Made by a program: the position numbers and the translations under genes. A DNA stretch of 64,000 bases. Origin: Linum tenue. Lineage: Eukaryota > Streptophyta > Magnoliopsida > Malpighiales > Linaceae. The notes beneath the pieces are model-generated. The model searched no databases and was not told where the DNA came from. It saw nothing but the letters and a program-made list of their open reading frames with translations. Location of the stretch: positions 15,450,839-15,514,838 of the forward strand of contig CAMGYJ010000002.1 in NCBI GenBank assembly GCA_946122785.1, written 5' to 3'. Positions 35,707 to 45,664 of the stretch are shown piece by piece; within the stretch, counting starts at the first letter, position 1; each line of letters starts with the position of its first letter.

Positions 35707-35939
35707 GGTAATTTTGTGCTATGTACATGTTTTTAAATCAGTGATGAAAGTGGGATCATTATTTCACTTGACTAAAAAATCATTGCTCCTCTCTTCTGCA
35801 GATGGACCAGGTCCGCGAAGCCGCAAATGGCTGCCTGTATTATTTTCTTGTTCATGGAAGCTTTAATGGCTTATGTGTTTGTAAACTTTTGGCCATATCA
35901 TATGGCAGTGCTTGACCTTTAAATACATGAATGAATGAA

Positions 35940-36745
35940 CAAATTAGTGTTAAATGTTTATTATCGTGGAGAATGAATTAACAATCCTATTCACAAGTTC
36001 GATCAATTCAATTACTTTTGTTATGTTGATTACTTAGAAGCTGTATAGTTAGCTTATCTTCACAGCACAATCAGACCATTGCTGCAAGAAACTAACATTG
36101 ATTTCTGTACAATTACGTTATGTTATAGCGAAATGAAACTATTACTGCAAAAAATACACAGGATAAACTGACTGTCATATACTAGCAAGAGGGCATGAAT
36201 ATTTTTGGTACCTAAATCACAAAGAGGAAAAAGCAAGAGATGAGACAATACAGAAAAGTTCAAGTCTTTAAACCACTTCAGGCTATTTTGCTCGCCAGGA
36301 CTCTCTCCCTTCCTTCGATATATCCAAATGGGAACCAACCTGCTCTCCCTTTGCATTCCCCTCCCGCCCACCCATTACTTGTCGCCTGCATACATCCATA
36401 CATATAGGATCAGTTGTTCATTCTCACATCCCAAATGCGGTGGCCTGAATACGAAAACATAGATTCCACCATTCTGGTAAGTGGCGAACCTCTCTGACCA
36501 CAACAGTCACCGGCTGACAGAGACAGCTCAAAGTCAGTTTCGGCATTGTAAGGATGCATAACCTGTGGCATAATATCAGGCATTGTTAGCATTTCCTGGC
36601 AAACATAATTCATAAATCTCATCAGGTCGAATGGAGCAAGAGAGAACTTGGATAAGATCATAAGAACCTCCCCTAAGAAATATCCCCTACTATCTGTAAA
36701 GCAACTTTGTGTTTGAGAGGCATTTTGGACCGTAGTAAATGCTCT
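35940..36745 (-). pseudogene. Partial duplicate of SH3P2 3' end
   Basis: Closely matches the last exons and 3' flank of the intact SH3P2 gene (about 40790-41690), in the same orientation. Minus-strand pieces correspond to the end of exon 8 (GYFLGE), exon 9 (MHPYNAETDFELSLSAGD) and exon 10 (GWFPFGYIE coded near 36310-36340). The exon-9 copy has a frameshift in the VVVRK region, and exon 10 ends with a changed frame after SKIA, so no SH3 domain can be made. The flanking 3' sequence (ACTTTTGTTATGTTGATTAC) is duplicated too, showing a DNA-level copy rather than a retrocopy, because the intron text is retained. Confidence 0.85.
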
Positions 36746-36786
36746 CAAAGCTGTAATTGTTGCGCAGTTAATAGCAATAATTCATT

Positions 36787-37740
36787 GTGAAGCATCACCT
36801 TAGAGCAATATACACAAGAATTTCTGCAAACTACATCTCACAAACTTCTAAATGCTACTCTGCTATAATATCTAATTTCTACGGCTGCAAAATACATTCA
36901 TCACTAAGTTGCTCCGGAGCTCTAGCTGTATACTGGAAAGGTTATTGTATAGGTGTGCTCAGATCTGGTAATAAATGTAAATATTGCTTCCCACATGTAA
37001 GTTACGATCCTAGAATCAGGTGTTGTAATTTATAAATGAAGGTCAATAGTATCAAAGAGAAACTCACAGAGGGGTGAATCAGTTGCTGATTCACTTTTTG
37101 TCTTGACTTTTGCAGGTATGTATCTTCTACTTGGTTCTTCGAGCCATTGACACAGTTGGTTTGTACCTAACTACCTATCTATGAAGCTTGGACTCTGATG
37201 TCTTCTTGTTTATATCTTACAATGTGGTTTATTGTGTCAAAAATACCAGCTAGCTTGACTTATGCTTCAGACTTTACCAGTGAGTTTAAACTTTGTTATG
37301 AAAATCAAGCCAGCTTTCAGGCAACTTCATGTTGTGTTGATCATTCTGTTTAAGCACCACCTTCGGAAAGCATCATTTTTCAGTGGAGACCTCAGCCTGT
37401 GGAAGCTGCTATATTTGGACGGCCAGAAAATGGAGGACGACAATTGATTTCTCCTAGGTGCCGTGGGTCACTGGGTGTTTATGTACTGTTCTGTTATTTA
37501 GTTTGCAGCGAATGATACAAGCATAGCTACAAAAATAAAGGTGCCTATTCTGAAAGCTTTTCACCATCACATATATGATGAGTTTTGCGATCTCCAATCT
37601 CAGTATTCTGGATGTAAGAATTAATCGAAACTAAACTTAAAGACTCCAGAACGGAACAACAAAGTTTACATTTATTATCAGATTTGCGCCCAATTAGACA
37701 GTAACCTTTCCAGTATACGGCTAGAGCTCTCGAGCGTAGT
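36787..37740 (+). pseudogene. Scrambled fragments of a second squalene synthase copy
   Basis: Three blocks match the intact squalene synthase. 36800-37035 is an inverted copy of intron text from about 33170-33450. 37095-37161 is a forward copy of the end of intron 1 plus exon 2, with CTTCTACTTGGTTCTTCGAG intact, followed by intron-2-like sequence. 37505-37590 is a forward copy of exon 3 with its first bases altered, so the EDD of the first Asp-rich motif is damaged. 37655-37730 repeats part of the same intron text in forward orientation. Introns are retained, so this is a tandem genomic duplicate that decayed and rearranged. Confidence 0.85.
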
Positions 37741-37993
37741 AAATGCGCTTAAAGCATGGAAAGAATGAACACAAAACAGCCAACCTATAACGAGAAAAAG
37801 AGTAATGACGAAATGTATAATGAGGATCCATCAACCCAAACAAGAATCGTAAACTATAATGCAATCAAGCAGCTGAGGATCTACCTGTGAAATGATAATT
37901 GACTTACAGCTATGCATCTTCAACACTACTTCCACATATGGCTGTCTCCCTATCTCGAAGCATCATCAGTTAAATTTTAACAACATTGTTGAT

Positions 37994-39805
37994 TCAATGG
38001 GACTGTTGTCTCAAAATGCCCATTTCTATGAGCTTCTTATGCAACTCATCAGCTTCATTAATCATACCATAATCCGCAACACCTTTAATCACAGCAGAAT
38101 AAGCATCCTCATCTGGCTTGTATCTCCCAGAGATCATAAGCTCCAGAACTTCAATTGCCGTGTCCACATGTTGCTTTCTGCATAATCCTTGGACCACTAA
38201 TTTGAAAGCACTACCATTGATACGATGATCCCTTTTCACCATCTCCCTCAATATCACTACTGCTTCCTCAACTTGACCCGCCCAGCAAAACGCCCAAACT
38301 AGAGAACGATGGGTGATGCCATCAGGCTTTATCCCATTTTCCAGCATCCGACTGTACAATCCCAATGCTTTCTCCACATAGCCCCTTCGACCAAGTCCGT
38401 CTATTAGAGTGTTGTAAGTTATCAACCCAGGTGGACAGTCACTACCATCTAAAATGCCGAATAGTTCAAGGGCCTCATCTACCATTCCTTCTCTACAAAA
38501 AGCAGCAAAGAGAGTGTTATACGTTATAATGTCGGGCGAACAATTTTGGTCAACCATCTGGTTGAAGAAGTCAATGGCTCGAACAAGATCACCACATTTG
38601 CAGAGACCATTGATTAAGATATTGTATGTAACCACAGTAGGACTATAAGGACTTATTTTCATAAGTGCAAGGATCTCATCAGCTTCATCCCAGTAGCCAC
38701 AGCTAGAAAGAGAATGGATGAGTGTGTTGTAAGTCACTGCATTTGGTTCCATTCCATGTGATAGAATGTTACTTAAGACTAAAGCTGCATCTTCAAACTT
38801 CCCCTGTTTGCATGTGAGATTGACTAATGAGTTGTATGTAACCAGATCAGGAAAGCAGCCTTCATTTGCCATATCTTCCAATACCTCCACAGCCCGAACA
38901 GCCCCACAATGCTTGCAGACAAGTTCTATGAGTACTGTGTAGGTTATCAAGTATGGAGGGCAACCCCGCCTTACTTGCACTTTCCAAAACTTGATAGCTA
39001 GTTCAAAATTCCCTCTCTCAAACATTGCCCGTATTATCGTGTTGTAAGTAATTACATCAGGAGGACAACCACTCAGGCTCATATCATCCAGAAGATCGAC
39101 AGCAGAATTCACATGCCCTCTCTTACAAAACCCACCAACCATCATATTGTATGTGATAACATCTGGCACACCACCTGACAACACCATGATTTTGAGAACT
39201 TTGACAGCTTTATCCATCCGGTCCATTCTAATAAGACCTCTTATTAGGTTTGTGCAGCATGTATACCCTGGAATCTGGCTTCTCCGTGCCATGGTATCTA
39301 TTAGCTTTGCTGCGTCGAGTAACCTACCTCTGCTGCACAGGTTGTGAAGGATTTCGTTATTGGTTTCCTGTTCATTCTCAACTATCCGTCCATCACTTGA
39401 AGAAGATTGCAGAGACATATCCTTCTTCCTAATCTCATCATGCTCCGTGGAGCTCTGATCAATGGGCTCCAAACCAGATTCCCATTCGTTGTCATCAACT
39501 TCATCAATGAGAGCACTTTCATGCATTATCCTGGATGTCAAACTTCTCTCTGCCCTAAGATATTCCTTTGGGCGAACACATAGCTGATGCTGGATTATGT
39601 GATCAAACTTCAGGGAACTATTCAGATGGAGCAATGAAGCCTTTGCTGTTGGGGGATGGCACAAACCAAAACCGCAGCCGGCTTGTTGTTCAGGTAACCA
39701 ACTCAACTTATCCAAAGGACGAACTACATGCCCCATTCTGCCGAACTCACCAAATATCTCCCGTCCTTCACCCAGATCCTCTGCAAATGTTGCACGCCTA
39801 AACAT
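37994..39805 (-). CDS. P-class pentatricopeptide repeat protein
   Basis: An uninterrupted 603-codon frame from the ATG at 39805 (MFRRATFAEDLGEGREIFGE). An acidic, Ser-rich N-terminal part of about 150 residues is followed by some 12 tandem 35-residue PPR motifs with hallmarks PDVITYN, PDLVTYNSL and PTVVTYNILINGLCK, ending near the C-terminal HKKLIEMGILRQQSH. P-class PPR proteins bind organellar RNA one base per repeat and affect its stability, splicing or translation. No E, DYW or SMR domain is present. From memory, the repeat sequence closely resembles Arabidopsis At1g08610. The in-frame codons upstream of 39805 begin only at a TTG. An upstream open exon (40435-40638, 68 codons from an ATG, ending in a possible donor AAAG|GTTCG) would join in phase at the acceptor near 39892, so a longer N-terminus is possible. 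Confidence 0.93.
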   Translation of the reverse strand: MFRRATFAEDLGEGREIFGEFGRMGHVVRPLDKLSWLPEQQAGCGFGLCHPPTAKASLLHLNSSLKFDHIIQHQLCVRPKEYLRAERSLTSRIMHESALIDEVDDNEWESGLEPIDQSSTEHDEIRKKDMSLQSSSSDGRIVENEQETNNEILHNLCSRGRLLDAAKLIDTMARRSQIPGYTCCTNLIRGLIRMDRMDKAVKVLKIMVLSGGVPDVITYNMMVGGFCKRGHVNSAVDLLDDMSLSGCPPDVITYNTIIRAMFERGNFELAIKFWKVQVRRGCPPYLITYTVLIELVCKHCGAVRAVEVLEDMANEGCFPDLVTYNSLVNLTCKQGKFEDAALVLSNILSHGMEPNAVTYNTLIHSLSSCGYWDEADEILALMKISPYSPTVVTYNILINGLCKCGDLVRAIDFFNQMVDQNCSPDIITYNTLFAAFCREGMVDEALELFGILDGSDCPPGLITYNTLIDGLGRRGYVEKALGLYSRMLENGIKPDGITHRSLVWAFCWAGQVEEAVVILREMVKRDHRINGSAFKLVVQGLCRKQHVDTAIEVLELMISGRYKPDEDAYSAVIKGVADYGMINEADELHKKLIEMGILRQQSH

Positions 39806-40640
39806 GATTAAGCATACATTGCAATTCGTAATTGTAAAAATAACTGGTAGATTATAATTCGTTATTGGAAAAGCATCAACCAACCGCTACAAGTTCAGAA
39901 GCTAGTAGAATGAGGAGAGTTGACAACAGAAACCCATCTTAAGATGTAATCAACCAAAGCTTCGGTTGCCAGATAATCATAATATCCCAGAAGCCAGCAT
40001 TTCAACACCCTAAACGTTCCTGTATTCCTCCAAAGCCAACCCCAATAGACCAAAGAAACTAACAGATGAAATGTAAGCACCTGAATTCTGAAAACCTCCT
40101 ATAAGCAAAGCGTCAATAAAGACGGCACCTCTGCCGACTGAGCCATGAAAGTTTAAAGAACAGACCCAAAAGGGAAAAGCCAGAACGATTAACAAAGACA
40201 AGTTCTTAGCTTCCCACTCCCTGGTCGCAAATTCTAAAATTCCACTCGGCGAAAAATCCACTGCGTATAGACACAACAAGCATTATAGCTTGTAACAAGA
40301 ACATCAGGGCAGAGATAAACTCTTTGCCTAGTAACAAAACCCCACTCCATAACTCAAATAACATACAAAATAGCCTATAGCCCAGATTAGCAAATAACGG
40401 TAGGAACAAGCGAGTATAAGAAGAAAGGACGAACCTTTGAGCGAGAAACCTTGGAATCCTTGGAGATAATAGTTCGACTGCTTAAAATGTTGTTTGCAGG
40501 GTCGTCTTTGGTTTTGGAAGAAGTATGTTGTTCAGTTGTGCGGAAGAACTGAAGGGAGAAAGACCTAGGAACTAGGAGTGTTTTTTGTTTTTTTGTTTTT
40601 TTGCCATGCTGAGATTGGGCTTTTTTCGCATCCACCATAA
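39806..40640 (-). other. 5' region of the PPR gene with possible first exon
   Basis: Minus-strand sequence 40435-40638 starts with ATG (MVDAKKAQSQHG), is basic and Ser/Thr-rich (SFSLQFFRTTEQHTSS) like an organelle-targeting peptide, and ends at a possible splice donor. A matching acceptor (CTTGTAG) lies at about 39892. It may therefore be a coding first exon or a spliced 5' untranslated exon. Confidence 0.4.
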
Positions 40641-41256
40641 GGAGCCTCAACTAAAGATTGGGCCACACGTATGAACATCACTATTGGGAGTAAAAAGCCC
40701 AAATATGATAGTGCAGTATTTACTTCCTCGTGGAAGCTTTACTAGCGTATGAATGAACCAATTGCTCTGTTGTGTTGATTACTGTGCAGTACTTTTGTTA
40801 TGTTGATTACTTAGAAACTGTGTAGTTACCTTGTCCTCAAAGCAAAATGAGACCATTGCAGCAAGACAATAACATCGATTTCATCGTTTTAGCTCATGCA
40901 AATAACGCAGAAGTAATTCATCTGTACCATTACATATACGTTGTAACGAAATACGACGTACTGCAGAAAGATAACCCCGATTTCACATTTCATCGCACAC
41001 AACTTATGCAAAGATAATACACAGGACAAACTGACTATCATATACCAGCAAGGGATCATGAATGTTATTGGCACCTATATCACAAGGGGAAAAAGGCTTG
41101 AGATGAGAACTACTGCGCAAAAATACAGGAAAAGAGAGAAAAGGGGCTCATTGGAGTTACGAGGAAGAGCTAAAAAACAATACACACATTCATACATTGG
41201 GAGAAAAAACGAACAGCCCCCAGAGAGCAGCAATCTCAACAAAAAATTTCAAGCCT
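40641..41256. other. Intergenic and 3' flank of SH3P2
   Basis: Spacer between the PPR 5' end and the SH3P2 stop codon. The part from about 40790 onward is the source of the duplicated block at 35940-36300, sharing phrases such as TTTTGTTATGTTGATTACTT. No gene seen. Confidence 0.5.
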
Positions 41257-44200
41257 TCAAAACACTTCAGCTATTTTGCTCGCCAGGACTCGCTCCCTTC
41301 GTTCGATATATCCAAATGGGAACCAACCTGCTTTCCCTTTGCATTCCCCTTCCGCCCACCCATTATTCGTCACCTGCATACACCCGAGAAATATAGGATC
41401 AATCGTTCATTCTCACAGCCCAAATATGTCTTAATACGAAAACTTAGATTCTGGTAAGTGACAAACCTTTCTGACGACAACATAGTCACCGACTGAGAGG
41501 GAAAGCTCAACGCTAGTTTCGGCATTGTAAGGATGCATAACCTGTGGCACAATATAGATATAGTAAGTGTTTCCTGGCGAGTATAAATCTCATCAGGTCG
41601 AATGGAGCAAGAGGGAAAACTTAGATACAAACCTCCCCTAAGAAATATCCCATACTATCTGTTGAGCCATTTTGTGTTTGAGAGGCATAAACACCATTGA
41701 CTTCTTCGTATGGAGGTGGTGGGGGCATGTTGTTGTTCTCGACGGGTGGTGGAGGTGCTTCAATCCTTTGTCGTTCTGATATCATCTATCCCCAACAAAC
41801 AAAAGGTCATAAGTGGCTATCCCTTTCAGAGGGCAGCTTTAGGACTTAAAAATGCATGGCATACCTCAGTTTCGAGCTGATCGAGTATTTGAAGAACTCT
41901 TTGGTGATAAGTTCTTTCTGACTCAACCTTAAAGTAACACGAACAACATAAGACGAAGCTTCTGCTACAATCTATAACAAATCAAACCCATAACAGAGTG
42001 GTAAAATTCTAACATACCATAGATATAAGCCGTTGGAGAGTCAACCTCTGTTGTTGAGCTTCAACAGCTGCCATTGCTGCAGTTGCTTCCTTCCCCAGAA
42101 TATCCATGTTAGCCTTGAGATCTTGAAGCTTCGACTCTGCAGCTTCCCATTTCATGGAAACCTCAGGATGACCTGGCATTTCCCTTGCTCTTGCCTGCCG
42201 TTTAGAAACTTCAATGGCCTGTCTAGCATACAGCAAAAGTGTCGTGCTTGAGGATCCTGATGTCCACTCATAAACCATTCAACTTCATAAAGAGTGCACA
42301 GTTGGCCATACCTGCGCTTCAGTTTCTTGTCTCATTCTGTCATAACGTTGAGCAAGATGTCGGGCATCTTCCAGAGGAGCTCCCATCACCATCGCCCTAA
42401 GTGGCTCTGCGACCTATTCAAACAAATAAAAAATATTACATATATATTGCACAGAAAAATCAAAGCAGAACAAAGACAAAATATTGTCTCGCGGTCAATA
42501 TTAAACACTAAGCTTATGAAGCAGACATCATCAGCTTTCAAGTGAGAACAAGACACTTCTAGGTAAAGCACATAGCACGGTGATAGGGTCTGCAAAGGGG
42601 GAAAAAAAACATTTTGGACCTTGCTTGAGTGGTATGTTTATACCGAACTCTAGACAAGGGGTATAACCTATTTGTCAGCCTCTAAAGACCTCTGCATTTT
42701 TCTATATGCAGCGTATACATACTTTTGATAAAGACCATAAGCGATGGATGTGACCCATAAAGCAAAGAAACAGTGAAGAAAATAAAACATAGATCGTAAC
42801 CTAAACGCTAGTTGAATCAAACTCAAATAAGTTGATATTCTTATCTCCACTGGTTTACAGCAAGGAAAACTCAAAGAGAACCACACTAAAGGTCAAGTTC
42901 AGGTCAAGAACAACAGAGTAAGGACCAATGAGCCAAGAAGGCGAAGTTATAGATCAACAAACTAACCCAGCAATGAGAAACTCCAGTCCTAACAAAAGTA
43001 GACTGACCTGTAACTGTAAGCAATCTAAATCTAGAGAAGCATATGACTTGGGAAAAGTTGTTCATAAAACCTGTGTACCAAGAGCTTTCAACAAATTCCC
43101 CCGCTCCTTCTCCATCTGAGCACGAGCACGCCCATAATTGAGCGCAGCCTTTGATAATGTGTTGCCACTAGTACAAGTATTTTCAGAGCCATACTTCCGA
43201 CTATCCTCTGATAACTTTGTTCCTATAGAACACAGCTGAATGTCAAATCTCTAGATGAGATGCTACATTATATTTAGAATGCACACATAATTGGACAAAT
43301 GAAAATTGAAACTTTCACCAATTAACCTATTTCCACTTGTTTGGATCCAGTAACAATATACCCTTCCACACCACGAACAATATCCCTTTGGAAGTGCTGT
43401 AAGATATAGCATTGGGGCCTCATTAGATACCAATTATGTATAAAACATAAATGAAGCAAAGGAAACCCAATGCAGGAAGGCCGGTGCAAAACAGAGTGGA
43501 CCAACCTTGCCAGCACGAGTCGATATGTAAAGCTTCTCGAGCCTCTGATGCTGATGAAATTCAGCCTCATCAGTAACTAAACCGTCTGAACCTCCATATC
43601 CACTCGCACCAAACTGCTTCAGAACAGCCTGTGAACAAACCAAGTCCTGTTAGAATCGCTTGCTGTGATCAAGAAAACTATGGATCCTAACGAAAGGCCC
43701 AAGAAACAAAAAGGCCACAAACAACTGTCTTAGAAACATCACAGCAGGATCGGAACTTGAACATAGAAACTTAGTATGTCTGAATAGATATAGCAACTGA
43801 ACCATGCAAAAGGAATCAACTTTCATCCAGATTCTATTTAATCAAGTGAGGAAGACAGCAACCAACCAGAATTCCCTTCATTACTTCAAATATTAAAATA
43901 AAGCCCCCAGATTGTTTCACAACCAATAAAGCTCTCAACTTTCTCCCAATCAAACGCCTCCCAAATCAATGTGAAGGTCCCGGATCACATGCATACACAG
44001 AGGAATACCGCAACAATAATCAGTACCCAACGGGCCATTTTTCACAAATTTCTTGATTCCAATTCATTCAAAGCTCGTCGCAATGTTGACCCGCGTAATG
44101 TTACCGAATCAATCAAATTGCAACCCCACACACACATAACTCCATTCCCAAATCGAAGGAAACATACACAAGAGGGATCAGACCAGGAAGCAATCACAGG

Positions 44201-44328
44201 AGTTCACGAGAAGGAGAAGAGAAGGCAGTTGTGGATCTGAAAGAGTTAGGGTTGTAGAGATGTGAGACCTGTTGTTGCTTAGCAACCTGCTCTCGAAGCC
44301 TCGTGGCCTGCTTTCTAATGGCTTCCAT
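41257..44328 (-). CDS. SH3P2: SH3 domain-containing protein 2, 10 exons
   Basis: Membrane-trafficking adaptor with an N-terminal BAR-like coiled region and a C-terminal SH3 domain; the Arabidopsis protein binds phosphoinositides, ubiquitin and clathrin/autophagy partners. Exons (plus coordinates, transcribed right to left): 44269-44328, 43506-43628, 43327-43396, 43071-43222, 42312-42413, 42018-42218, 41865-41927, 41633-41785, 41467-41541, 41257-41373; 371 aa. It starts MEAIRKQATRLREQVAKQQQ. The BAR-like part includes FQRDIVRGVEGYIVTGSKQ and AALNYGRARAQMEKERGN. A proline-rich linker (PPPPPYEEVNGVY) precedes the SH3 domain (about 308-366), which keeps ELSLSVGDYVVVRK, GWAEGECKGKAGWFPFGYIE. All borders are GT-AG and all exon phases join. 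Length fits SH3P2 better than SH3P1. Its 5' end is head-to-head with COX10 about 1.3 kb away. Confidence 0.95.
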
Positions 44329-45664
44329 TCAGCAGGCAGCTGCAGAGATATCGGTATTTGATTTCCTGACGACGCCCCTAAACACGGTGTTCTTAGACAA
44401 ACCAGAGAGGGGCGGAGAGAGAGAGATGGTTTTGAAAAGGGAGTGCGGGGGTTTGATGGTGTTTCTTTTTTGCCTTTGGAAGAGTCGTTTGGCTGGCTTT
44501 GCCTGTCCCTTTCCTAAACTTTTACTCCACAAAAGATAATTGTCTCAGCTTTTGGTCCCTCAACTATTACACATTGTTACCACAGTCCTCTGAATAAACG
44601 TGTCCACAGTTTGAATACCCTATCGGACCGGCCAGTCTGACCAGAAATAACAAACACTGGACAGTCCTCTGAAAAAATGTGTCCACAGTTTGAAAACCCT
44701 ATCGAACCGGTATGACCAGAAATAAAGAACACCGGACTCAAAATGATAGGCGATTTTAGCGCTAGCAAATGGTTGAACCACGGTTGAATTATGAATTATG
44801 ATCATTTTACTACAAAATATCCTACCATTCACTTTTTCGGTATGACCTCGGTACGGTTTCACAAACCTTGTAAACTTTAATGTAACATATATCAGTTACC
44901 AATTCTTTATCCTCTTTTTCAAAGTAACATATAGCAACATATATTAGAACCGAGGAACAAATTAAGAATTAAACGTTCCATGAAAAGGTCAAAGGAAACT
45001 AGAACACAATAGGTAAATGTGAGTGCAACCTTCGAATTTTAAATGTTCATGAGGGTGTATGGGTAAAATCTCATCATGAATTTATGGCATATTACAAATT
45101 CCACATTAATATATAAGATTTCATTCTACCAAAAAAAAATATAAGATTTCAAAATCCATGAAGTTTACGGATTTGAACCCTTAAAAATCGTGGACTCCAT
45201 GAATTTGGTCTCTAAAAAAATCATGCAAACGATAAATTTTCCTTAAATCCATAAAGGAATGGATTTGGGTACCAACTACCAACTCTATCATCCAAATCCA
45301 CGAAGCAAACAACTGTTATTCACAAATTACCAAACTATAGGGACTAGAAATACCAAAACACAAAAGTACGGGTAGTAGAAAACAAGCTCAACATGGTCAG
45401 CGGAGAACTGAGAGAAGTTTATCATCATTTCGAGCCAGCCAAACAAAGACCTAAAAACACAGCAAACATCCCCTCTTTCCTCTCCCAGATCTCCCAACCG
45501 ATTGCCGTCGTCTTCGTCCAACCTGGTTCTCGTCTCTGCCGTCCGCTGCTCGCTCTTCAACGATCTCCGGTTCGATTAGCTTGATCGGAAATTGGCGGGA
45601 ATGAAAAAGTTCCGTCTTGTTTAGTCCCAGAGCCGCAGCCTGAATAAACCTGCCGGGAATCGTC
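44329..45664. other. Head-to-head intergenic region SH3P2/COX10
   Basis: About 1.3 kb between the two divergent start codons. The COX10-proximal 280 bp (45380-45660) is pyrimidine-rich leader-like sequence; the middle (44870-45330) is AT-rich. A tandem repeat occupies 44582-44736. Short open frames here show no domain. The region must hold both promoters, but I cannot point to core elements. Confidence 0.5.
44582..44736. repeat. Two-copy tandem repeat, 79-bp unit
   Basis: Units begin ACAGTCCTCTGAA(T/A)AAA at 44582 and 44661 and share GTGTCCACAGTTTGAA, CCCTATCG(G/A)ACCGG and GACCAGAAATAA. The second copy lacks a few bases. Located in the shared upstream region of SH3P2 and COX10. Confidence 0.88.

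Noticed and set aside
35940..36745. A second functional SH3P gene
   Set aside because: Only the last exons are present, with frameshifts in the SH3 region and no upstream BAR-like exons.
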